Virus record (IMG/VR): IMGVR_UViG_3300026512_000039
Location: 1 to 36,382 of that record
DNA: 36,382 bases
Reading direction: 5' to 3' (one strand)
Source of the DNA: a virus
Under the pieces are notes generated by a model. It did no database searches. It was not told where the DNA came from and saw only the letters and a list, made by a program, of their open reading frames with translations. Each line of letters starts with the position of its first letter. Position 1 is the first letter of the stretch. Below are positions 16,249-22,705 of this stretch, piece by piece. Position numbers and translations under genes: made by a program.

Positions 16249-16985
16249 ATCAACACCCCCTGTGATTTAATTCTTTTTTTAGCTATCTCACAATACTCTT
16301 CACTTATTTCTATTCCAATCCATTTTCTATTAAGTTTTTCACAAGCAACTGCTGTTGTTCCTGAGCCAAGAAAAGGGTCAAAAATTAAATTGTTTTTATT
16401 AGATAATGTTTCAATTAAATATATAATAAACTTTAATGGTTTAATAGTAGGATGATTATATTTTTTATTTCCTATAGAATACTCCCAATATAACTCTTTA
16501 TATCCATAATTTCCTCTATTAAATGTCCATTTACCTTTAATTCCCCATACCCCAAATTCAAATGAGTTAGTAAATAATCTATCTCTATTAGAAGGTATTG
16601 GGTTTTTTTTCTTTAAAACTAAAGGTCTTTTAACTGTAACATTTATTTGCTGCAATGAATTAGATATTGTTAATAAATTTTGCCAACTATTAAATATAAT
16701 AATATTAACATTATTATTTAAAATATTTTCTAAATTTAATATCCATCTTTCTTGATTAAATCCTTTATCCCATTCTCCAAAATCAATACCTTTATAATTA
16801 TTATATCTTTCCATAGTTTTAAAATTATTTTTTTTACTTACATTATACGGCGGGTCAGTTAGCAATAAATCAACACTATTCTCTGGCATTTGTTTCATAA
16901 TATCTAAACAATCAGCACAGTATAATATTCCATTATAATTTTCATAATATCTATTCTCTTTAGGGAATTTATCTTTCCAACTCAT
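16245..16985 (-). CDS. DNA methyltransferase, DPPY type
   Basis: 246 aa. Motif IV LLLTDPPYNVSKKNN occurs near residues 39-53; the AdoMet-binding motif is C-terminal, LIFDPFLGSGTTAVACEK (about residues 200-217), followed by WIGIEISEEYCEIAKKRI. DPPY with this order indicates a beta-class adenine-N6 (less often cytosine-N4) methyltransferase. It is a second methylase of a different subtype from the one at 12725-13630, again without a nuclease partner. Its 3' end overlaps the thioredoxin-like gene by 4 nt and its start overlaps the GNAT-like gene by 17 nt. Confidence 0.9.
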   Translation of the reverse strand: MSWKDKFPKENRYYENYNGILYCADCLDIMKQMPENSVDLLLTDPPYNVSKKNNFKTMERYNNYKGIDFGEWDKGFNQERWILNLENILNNNVNIIIFNSWQNLLTISNSLQQINVTVKRPLVLKKKNPIPSNRDRLFTNSFEFGVWGIKGKWTFNRGNYGYKELYWEYSIGNKKYNHPTIKPLKFIIYLIETLSNKNNLIFDPFLGSGTTAVACEKLNRKWIGIEISEEYCEIAKKRIKSQGVLI

Positions 16986-17469
16986 TTTTACTTCCTTTCA
17001 TTACCATAACACTTGCGTTTTTAGTTTTACTTACACATTTAAAACCCAAAGATAAGTGCCACTTATAAGTTTTAGGGTTTTCTTTATCATCGTTAATAAC
17101 TACTATCATCTCAATATATTGTTTGATATACTCAAAGAATTTTTTGCTAATAGTATGCATTATTTTTTTGCAAGATAATGTTTCCGTAACGCTCTTATCA
17201 AAAAATGCGGAGCTTTCGGCAACATACGGATTAACAAATACAACACCGAAAACCGCACAAGTATACATATCTTTAATGTTTTGAGCTACAAAAATGGTAT
17301 CAACATCTGTATATTTTCTATTGTTTTGGTAAATAAACGGCAATGACGCCATAAACTCTTGCTCAAGTGGTTTGTCTATATCTCTAATTTCTCTAAAATA
17401 AATAATACCGTTATCGCCTCGATACGGCATAACAGCAACATCATCGATAACTAAATTCTCTAATGTCAT
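16969..17469 (-). CDS. GNAT-like acetyltransferase
   Basis: 166 aa. The fold pattern is GNAT-like: an N-terminal strand-helix, a central strand with YTCAVFGVVFVNPYV, a helical part around HTISKKFFEYIKQYIEMIVV, and the closing TYKWHLSLGFKCVSK, which resembles the 'Y..lGF' end of GNAT enzymes. The acetyl-CoA loop Q-x-x-G-x-G/A is not clearly visible, so activity is uncertain. T7 gp13-like and other phage proteins share this fold. It is the gene just after the tandem-repeat protein gene, with AGGAG before its ATG. Confidence 0.55.
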   Translation of the reverse strand: MTLENLVIDDVAVMPYRGDNGIIYFREIRDIDKPLEQEFMASLPFIYQNNRKYTDVDTIFVAQNIKDMYTCAVFGVVFVNPYVAESSAFFDKSVTETLSCKKIMHTISKKFFEYIKQYIEMIVVINDDKENPKTYKWHLSLGFKCVSKTKNASVMVMKGSKNELER

Positions 17470-17478
17470 AGTATCTCC

Positions 17479-18255
17479 TTAAAACGATATTTCGTCTAAC
17501 ATTTTTATGAAACGAGCATACCATTTACCTGTTTTATCTTCTTGTATAACTATATTTTGCAATTTCTTAACAATTGTATTTTCTGTATCTTTTGCAAAAT
17601 AATAAGTCCATTTTCCTTTTTTATCTTTCTTTATAATAGCATTTTCTAATTTTTGTATATCTACATTTGGAATAGTTTTTGCAAAATAATAACACCATTC
17701 TCCTGTTTTATCTTTTTCAATTACTACATTTTGCAATTTTTTAATGTCTGCTCCTTTAATATCTTTTGCAAAACGATAAATCCATCTTCCATCTTTATCC
17801 TTTTTAATTACTGCATTTTGTAATTTTTTTATATCTGCATCTGGAATATATCTTGCAAACCAATAACACCATTTTGCTTCTTTTTCTATTACTGCATTTT
17901 GTAATTTTTTTATATTTGCATTTGGTATATCTTCTGCATAATTATAAACCCATTCACCTGTCTTATCATATTTAATCAATTCATCTAAAGTTTCCACTTT
18001 TCTTATTACTTTTATTTTATCACCAACTGCTTTATCATTATATTTATCAACGACGTTGATGTCTACAAGTGCATACTCTGTGCTTTCTGATACAGGATAA
18101 TAATCTACAGTTTCTGATATATCGAAATTTGCTGATGCGTGAAAACCGTATTCACATATTTTAACTTGTTCTTTTGGTATCTCATAAGTTTTACCGACTT
18201 CATATTGAAATCCTTTACATACTAACCCTTTATCAAATGCTTTAATGGTAATCAT
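17479..18255 (-). CDS. DUF7666-like domain plus tandem 29-residue repeats
   Basis: 258 aa. Residues about 1-85 match a small phage domain with LVCKGFQYEVGKTYEI, then VKICEYGFHASANFDISETV and YYPVSESTEYALV (DUF7666-like). Residues 97-239 are five repeats of about 29 residues (97-125, 126-152, 153-181, 182-210, 211-239; the second is 27) with consensus DKxGxWxYxFAKxI, then ADIKKLQNAVIEK, followed by a partial sixth. The repeats should stack as a helical solenoid, a protein-binding surface. The protein ends LDEISF, similar to the SSB-type tail of the primase encoded just upstream. Its target is unknown; an early host-takeover or defence-blocking role is a guess. Confidence 0.6.
   Translation of the reverse strand: MITIKAFDKGLVCKGFQYEVGKTYEIPKEQVKICEYGFHASANFDISETVDYYPVSESTEYALVDINVVDKYNDKAVGDKIKVIRKVETLDELIKYDKTGEWVYNYAEDIPNANIKKLQNAVIEKEAKWCYWFARYIPDADIKKLQNAVIKKDKDGRWIYRFAKDIKGADIKKLQNVVIEKDKTGEWCYYFAKTIPNVDIQKLENAIIKKDKKGKWTYYFAKDTENTIVKKLQNIVIQEDKTGKWYARFIKMLDEISF
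17482..17967 (-). repeat. Coding tandem repeats of 87 bp
   Basis: DNA encoding the 29-residue repeats of the preceding gene. Units are diverged at the DNA level but keep AAxTTGCAxAATGxxxTxAT-type segments encoding KKLQNAVI. One unit is 6 bp shorter. Confidence 0.75.
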
Positions 18256-18264
18256 AACGCCTCC

Positions 18265-20466
18265 TTAAAATGGTATTTCGTCTAACTCGTTTTCTGTGGG
18301 TTTTTGTATATCATTTTTGTATCGTAAACCCAAGAAAACTGTTCTCTGATTGCCGCCGAATACCCTAATTCTTGTTTTCTCAAAGCCCATTTCTTGCATT
18401 TCAATATAAATTTCTTTAGTCCTATAAACAGGCTGTGATGTTTTCTTTAACCAAGTGTTTAAGCTATCTATGAAATCAGATGTAATGATGTAATCATTAC
18501 TATTATGTGTAATCTCGCATTGCTGTTCGATATACATTCTGATAGGATTAGATAAATCCATATACGTTTTCTCAACATCTTCATCAACACTAAATTCAAA
18601 ATCTCTATCGTAAAGTTCTTTTAATGCCTGAATAGACTTATAAAGCATATATTCATAATCTTCTTCTTTTATTTTGCGTAACAATGTTGGGTCCCGTTTT
18701 TCTTTTTCTATCTGTTTAAACTTAACAATAACTACTCGCCTAAAAAAGCCGTCAGTGGTATCGGTCGTTGCTGGTATTTTATTCGTTGCAAACATCAGCT
18801 TTGCATAGTTAGTAAACTCAAAACTATCTGTAAATTTAAACTGTCCTTCAATCGGGTCTTCGCCTGTTAGGTCTTTTAATGCCTTTGTATTTATCAACTT
18901 ATCGTAACCTATCTCACCAGCGGAATTTAAGAGCTTATTAAACAACCTTGCTGGTGCAAATCTATCGTTTAACAATTCATTCAATCCGACGTGAGCAACA
19001 TTGTTTACCTGTTTATGAATACCACATAATAGTTTGTCTAATAGGTTTAAGAATGTAGTTTTACCATTACCGCCTTTACCGTATAAGATAAACCATTTGT
19101 TTTTAGGATAATGTTTGATAAGTGAGTAACCTATAATCTCATATAATAATTTTGGATTATCTACCCAATCGTTAAAAAGTTTGTCGATTATAAAGCTTTT
19201 AGCATTCGGATTATAATTAAATGGTATACGGTTAATAATAAAATAACGCTCATCAAAATGTTTAGTTGTTAAGTCTTCATAATTAACACTCGTATTTTTT
19301 AAATGAACATATTTAACATCAGGAACAATAAGTTCTTGTTTCATTTGAACAAATGTGTCTAACTGTGTCTTTAGTTGGTTCATTTTGTTTGGCATATTTA
19401 TACCTCGTTTTGTTAAAAATGTTTTATAATAGTGTTCTGGATTTTTAATACGTTTGTATTCTTTTTTGTCGGTATCCCATTTATAAAGCATATCGTCTTT
19501 ATAAACAACATTTAATTTCGGTAATAAACCAATAGCCATAGTTCGGATTGATGGCTCATACCACTTTGATTTTTGAGATATTTGGTCATAAACTACCATT
19601 ATATTTGTCTTAATTGCATAGAGTATATCTAATTTCTTTTTAAAGAAATCTTTTTCGGGTTTGATTTGCCATATTTCGTTTATATCTTTTTTGCCTATAT
19701 CTTTAGGGAATATTATGTATATATCCATAAGCTTTTCGTGGTAATAGTCTCTCATTATTTCATAGATATTGGTAATAAACTTTTCACCTGCCTCATCACT
19801 TTCACATACTATAACTATTGTATTAAAATCTTGTATGTTTTCAAAAAATGTATGATGTGGCGTTGAAGCGCCGGGAAAACCTATTGCTGGAATACCGTTT
19901 TGCCATAATGTCTGGGTATCACTTTCACCCTCAACTATCCAAATAGTCTTTTTATTTGCTTTTGGTAATAACCACAATCCGTATGGTTGCGGTTTAATGC
20001 CTTTATCACTCCACATTCTTTTATTGTGGCTTCTGTATTTATTGTAAAGAAACTTATTATTAACATCGTAATATGGCATTACTACATTGTTATCTGATGA
20101 TAGTTTAAATGTTTTTTGTAAAAACTTTTCGTCTAACTTTTTTTCTTTAACATAATCAGATAATGTGTATGGACTGTTTGTTTTAGGTTTTGATTTTGGC
20201 TTTGTGTCATTACTATTTTCGTCTATTAAATTACCAAAATCATCTATACGTTTACCGAAATGTTTTGCAAGTGTGTAGATATTACCGTGAGCACCGCAAT
20301 CTGGGTTAAAACAATTGTAAACACCCTTCTCAATGTTAATGCTGAATGATGGATTAGTATCCTTATGGAATGGACACTTTATTAGCTGTTGCGGTTCATC
20401 TAATAGTGTAATACCTAACAGCTCTTCAAAAATACGTTTGTTTTCATACTTACTAAATTCTGCCAT
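18265..20466 (-). CDS. P4-type primase-helicase
   Basis: 733 aa. N-terminal zinc-binding motif CPFH (residues 31-34) with CFNPDCG (52-58), as in DnaG-type CHC2 domains. Toprim domain: WIVEGESD (about 176-183) and VCESDEAG (220-227) supply the metal-binding acidic residues. C-terminal SF3 / D5-like helicase: Walker A LYGKGGNGKTTF (about 460-470), then NSAGEIGYDKL, DLTGEDPIEGQFK and MFATNKIPATTDTTDGFFRR. This is the fused primase-helicase of P4-like replication; it would open the origin, unwind DNA and make primers, while DNA synthesis must be by a host polymerase because none is encoded. The C-terminus ELDEIPF mimics an SSB tail. Confidence 0.93.
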   Translation of the reverse strand: MAEFSKYENKRIFEELLGITLLDEPQQLIKCPFHKDTNPSFSINIEKGVYNCFNPDCGAHGNIYTLAKHFGKRIDDFGNLIDENSNDTKPKSKPKTNSPYTLSDYVKEKKLDEKFLQKTFKLSSDNNVVMPYYDVNNKFLYNKYRSHNKRMWSDKGIKPQPYGLWLLPKANKKTIWIVEGESDTQTLWQNGIPAIGFPGASTPHHTFFENIQDFNTIVIVCESDEAGEKFITNIYEIMRDYYHEKLMDIYIIFPKDIGKKDINEIWQIKPEKDFFKKKLDILYAIKTNIMVVYDQISQKSKWYEPSIRTMAIGLLPKLNVVYKDDMLYKWDTDKKEYKRIKNPEHYYKTFLTKRGINMPNKMNQLKTQLDTFVQMKQELIVPDVKYVHLKNTSVNYEDLTTKHFDERYFIINRIPFNYNPNAKSFIIDKLFNDWVDNPKLLYEIIGYSLIKHYPKNKWFILYGKGGNGKTTFLNLLDKLLCGIHKQVNNVAHVGLNELLNDRFAPARLFNKLLNSAGEIGYDKLINTKALKDLTGEDPIEGQFKFTDSFEFTNYAKLMFATNKIPATTDTTDGFFRRVVIVKFKQIEKEKRDPTLLRKIKEEDYEYMLYKSIQALKELYDRDFEFSVDEDVEKTYMDLSNPIRMYIEQQCEITHNSNDYIITSDFIDSLNTWLKKTSQPVYRTKEIYIEMQEMGFEKTRIRVFGGNQRTVFLGLRYKNDIQKPTENELDEIPF

Positions 20467-20473
20467 AACGCAC

Positions 20474-20683
20474 CTACTCTATAATATCAGCGATTTTTAC
20501 CCCTAAAACATCAGCTATTTTATTAGCTGTTTTGATTCTAATACTACCTCTATGAAAGTAATTATAAATTGTAGCTTCGGATAGATTAAGCTTTTTTGAT
20601 AAATCGTGTATAGTCATATTCTTTTCAATAAAGAGTTTTCTAATCTTATCCTTATCTATCTTTACACTTGAAAAATTAGCCAT
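20474..20683 (-). CDS. Cro/CI-type HTH protein
   Basis: 69 aa from the ATG at 20683; GGGGG lies 6 nt upstream, and an in-frame GTG at 20686 is less well placed. Residues about 20-68 are a full helix-turn-helix of the Cro/CI (HTH_3/XRE) kind: KNMTIHDLSKKLNLSEATIY, then IRIKTANKIADVLGV. No dimerisation or protease-like domain, so it is a Cro-sized regulator. It lies between the VRR-NUC nuclease and primase genes, 200-400 bases downstream of the phased 18-bp repeat array, which makes it a candidate binder for that array or for the control region. Confidence 0.85.
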   Translation of the reverse strand: MANFSSVKIDKDKIRKLFIEKNMTIHDLSKKLNLSEATIYNYFHRGSIRIKTANKIADVLGVKIADIIE

Positions 20684-20963
20684 CACATACCCCCTTCAAA
20701 ATATTTTTAACATCATCGACACTCCTTGCGATAAAGGCAGTGCCGTTACATTTAATAATAGTTTCAATAAACTTTGTTTGCAACGCCGTTGGTCTACCCT
20801 TTTCGTTTTTAACTTCAATTGCTACAAACTTCCCATTACAACAACACAAAATATCTGAAATGCCTGCTGTTGAATAAGCACCCTGCGCCACTTTAAAACA
20901 GTGGCAACAGGGTAAAGTTTTAAGATAAGCTAAAATCTTGCGTTGAATGTTTTTCTCAAGCAT
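20676..20963 (-). CDS. VRR-NUC domain nuclease
   Basis: 95 aa, a stand-alone VRR-NUC. The core is GISDILCCCNGKFVAIEVKN (about residues 34-53): Asp, Glu and the E-V-K triad of the PD-(D/E)xK fold. GRPTALQTKFIETI and a final TAFIARSVDDV complete the pattern, and a conserved Glu is present near the N-terminus (MLEKNIQRKIL). Stand-alone phage VRR-NUC proteins are structure-specific nucleases, often next to SNF2-type helicases and primases, as here. An AGGAG site lies a few bases before the ATG. It is separated from ssb by the phased repeat array. Confidence 0.9.
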   Translation of the reverse strand: MLEKNIQRKILAYLKTLPCCHCFKVAQGAYSTAGISDILCCCNGKFVAIEVKNEKGRPTALQTKFIETIIKCNGTAFIARSVDDVKNILKGVCDG

Positions 20964-20982
20964 AATTTACACTCCTAACATC

Positions 20983-21126
20983 TGGCTGTCTTCATTAGCG
21001 TGGTTCACTTTTTTCGTATGGTTGTCTAACCGCTTATGGTTCACTTATTGCCTTTGGTTGTCTTGCGTATTTTAGTTCACTTAAACTCTCTGGTTACCTA
21101 TCAACTCTTGGCTCACTTCTGTCTAA
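20983..21126 (-). repeat. Eight direct repeats with exact 18-bp phasing
   Basis: On the plus strand a conserved 9-mer starts at 20983, 21001, 21019, 21037, 21055, 21073, 21091 and 21109: exactly 18 bp apart, each followed by 9 variable bases. The copies are TGGCTGTCT, TGGTTCACT, TGGTTGTCT, TGGTTCACT, TGGTTGTCT, TAGTTCACT, TGGTTACCT and TGGCTCACT. Two subtypes (TTCACT and TTGTCT) mostly alternate, giving a 36-bp super-period. The array fills the only sizeable gap in the early operon, between ssb and the VRR-NUC gene. The strand given is that of the operon. It looks like an iteron or RNA/protein binding array. Confidence 0.9.
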
Positions 21127-21488
21127 AACGGTATATCTTCTTCACTACCGTTATTTTGTTTCGGTTTCTGATTATTTCCCTTTAAAAACTGAAAACCCTC
21201 TAATATTATAGTGGTTTTATGCTGTTTCTTGCCTTCGCTGTCTTCCCATTCATCTCGTTTAAGTCTGCCTTCACAATACAATGGGTCGCCTTTGCTAACA
21301 TACTGTGATATTAGCTCTGCTTGCTTGCCAAAAGCTACTATACTTGCGAAATAGGTTTCCTCGCTGTCTTTACGTTTAGTGTTTATGGCAAGTGTAATAT
21401 TAGTTATTGCCACACCGTTTTTGCTTTGCCTTAACTCTGGTTCTCTTACTACATTACCAATCAACAAAACTTTGTTTAAATTAGCCAT
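21123..21488 (-). CDS. ssb: Single-stranded DNA-binding protein
   Basis: 121 aa. OB-fold SSB of the bacterial type: MANLNKVLLIGNVVREPELR at the start, GVAITNITLAINTKRKD, TYFASIVAFGKQAELISQYV, KGDPLYCEGRLKRDEWED and HKTTIILEGFQFL, then a short Gln/Asn/Lys linker and the acidic tip SEEDIPF that recruits replication and repair partners. Shorter than E. coli SSB (178 aa) because of the linker. It coats single strands for the ERF annealase and primase-helicase made from the same operon. Its start lies inside the end of the 55-aa gene. Confidence 0.95.
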   Translation of the reverse strand: MANLNKVLLIGNVVREPELRQSKNGVAITNITLAINTKRKDSEETYFASIVAFGKQAELISQYVSKGDPLYCEGRLKRDEWEDSEGKKQHKTTIILEGFQFLKGNNQKPKQNNGSEEDIPF

Positions 21489-21648
21489 TTATAACCTCCA
21501 TTTGATATTTTATTGCTTCAGTTAAACTTTTGAAAACCTTATCTGTAGTTACAAGTTGTTCACCTGTATCCACTAAATAACCGTTATCGTTAATTCCAAC
21601 GATATTACCGCTGACAATCCAATCATTTACAATTACTTTACAGTTCAT
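21481..21648 (-). CDS. Small hypothetical protein, 55 aa
   Basis: A 55-aa frame (starts MNCKVIVNDWIVSGNIVGIN, ends IKYQMEVING). Its ATG overlaps the TGA of the ERF gene (ATGA) and its TAA overlaps the start of ssb, with the ssb ribosome-binding site (GGAGG) inside its last codons. This chain of overlaps fits coupled translation from erf to ssb. The protein looks like a small beta-rich fold with a C-terminal helix (KSLTEAIKYQ); not recognised. Confidence 0.65.
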   Translation of the reverse strand: MNCKVIVNDWIVSGNIVGINDNGYLVDTGEQLVTTDKVFKSLTEAIKYQMEVING

Positions 21649-22292
21649 TTTGCTTCCTCAACTTTCATAGTTTTTATGGCTTTGTAAACTTCTGTTGCCT
21701 TTTCTTTATCGTTTATCTCTTCAAGCGTCTTAAAGCCGTGCATTTCTAATACAATTTTTAAAGCGTTATCTGATATATTGCGTTCTTTTATTAGTTTGTT
21801 TGTTAGCTCTAAAAATTGCTTGTTATCCCACTTTTCGTTTTTTTGTTTCGTTTCCTTTTTTGGTATATCTTTTTTTACTTTATCCTGTGTCTCTGTATTA
21901 GTTTCGTCTGGGTCTTGATTGTCATCAAGCAAGAACAGCCCTGATAATGCGTATTTCCTTGCATAACTGCTTGATGCTCCCGTTACCTGCGCAACATCCA
22001 TACCCTTTTTAATCTCTGGTTCTCTCGCAAAAGCTGATACAGCTATACTCTCTCCATTATACATAAACGTTGCTGTTGCCTTAACATAGATACGGTCATT
22101 AACAATAACCATATCATCAGCAACAATAAGGTTAAAATTTAATTCCTGTTGCAACTTTTTAACGGCTTCAAATATATCTTCCAACGAACGATATTTGTAA
22201 CCGCCAAAACTGTTATATTTGTTTTTAGGAACGTTAAGTTTTGATTGAACTTCAGCTAAAACGTCGTAAATCGTTTTCTTTTTTTCAGGCAT
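21645..22292 (-). CDS. ERF-family single-strand annealing protein
   Basis: 215 aa. The ERF superfamily core is clear: LAEVQSKLNVPKNKYNSFGG then YKYRSLEDIFEAVKKL, VKATATFMYNGESIAVSAFA, and GASSSYARKYALSGLFLLDD, with QDPDE (about residues 103-130). The C-terminal part from about residue 140 is a charged linker plus a small helical domain (NISDNALKIVLEMHGFKTLE), as in other Erf-like recombinases. It would anneal complementary single strands, for genome circularisation, concatemer formation or recombination, working with the SSB encoded 1 gene downstream. Start supported by a GGAGG site. Confidence 0.93.
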   Translation of the reverse strand: MPEKKKTIYDVLAEVQSKLNVPKNKYNSFGGYKYRSLEDIFEAVKKLQQELNFNLIVADDMVIVNDRIYVKATATFMYNGESIAVSAFAREPEIKKGMDVAQVTGASSSYARKYALSGLFLLDDNQDPDETNTETQDKVKKDIPKKETKQKNEKWDNKQFLELTNKLIKERNISDNALKIVLEMHGFKTLEEINDKEKATEVYKAIKTMKVEEAK

Positions 22293-22293
22293 A

Positions 22294-22686
22294 TTACCTC
22301 CTTATGCCAATTCTATTTTTCTTTGATACATTAAACAATTCTTTTATTTCGTCTTCAAGTAACGGATTGTCGGTTAATTCCTCTTTTAATACCGATGTTA
22401 ATGTTCTTGCGTTTACAGTTTCAGTAATATAATCACCAAAACCGTTTTCTTTTAACCACTCCAACGCCTCTTCTTGATTATCTTTCGGTATGCTAATATA
22501 AACGTCAGTTCTCGGGTAAACCGTTACACCGTCAACGGTTATTTTGTCATAACCAAGCTCTTGCATTTCGTTAAACAATTCTTGAGACAGGATTTCCTTT
22601 TCTTTCTTGAGAGCTTTAACATCGTTCTCAAGCTCTTTAATCCTTAAATCTAACTTGTTAATAAGCCTAACTTTCTCTTGCATCAT
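22294..22686 (-). CDS. Coiled-coil protein of the recombination module
   Basis: 130 aa. Residues 1-45 are a coiled coil (RLINKLDLRIKELENDVKAL); the middle is a small domain with MQELGYDKITVDGVTVYPRT and IPKDNQEEALEWLKENGFGD, then YITETVNARTLTSVLKEEL. Proteins of this shape sit beside ERF or RecT annealases in many phages, and are sometimes called nuclease-inhibitor-like or recombination accessory proteins; the function is not settled. Two ATGs (22686 and 22683) are possible behind the GGAGG at 22691-22695. Confidence 0.65.
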   Translation of the reverse strand: MMQEKVRLINKLDLRIKELENDVKALKKEKEILSQELFNEMQELGYDKITVDGVTVYPRTDVYISIPKDNQEEALEWLKENGFGDYITETVNARTLTSVLKEELTDNPLLEDEIKELFNVSKKNRIGIRR

Positions 22687-22705
22687 AACACCTCCTTTAA
22701 TTTGT

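Noticed and set aside
21003-21125. In-frame extension of ssb through the 18-nt repeats as a recoded or decayed hexapeptide repeat
   Set aside because: The ssb product already ends in a complete SSB tip before TAG; three TAA codons follow in the array, and codon third positions are as conserved as the others, which argues for a nucleotide element.
20983-21126. CRISPR array
   Set aside because: Units are 9 conserved plus 9 variable bases, far too short for repeat and spacer, and no cas gene is present.
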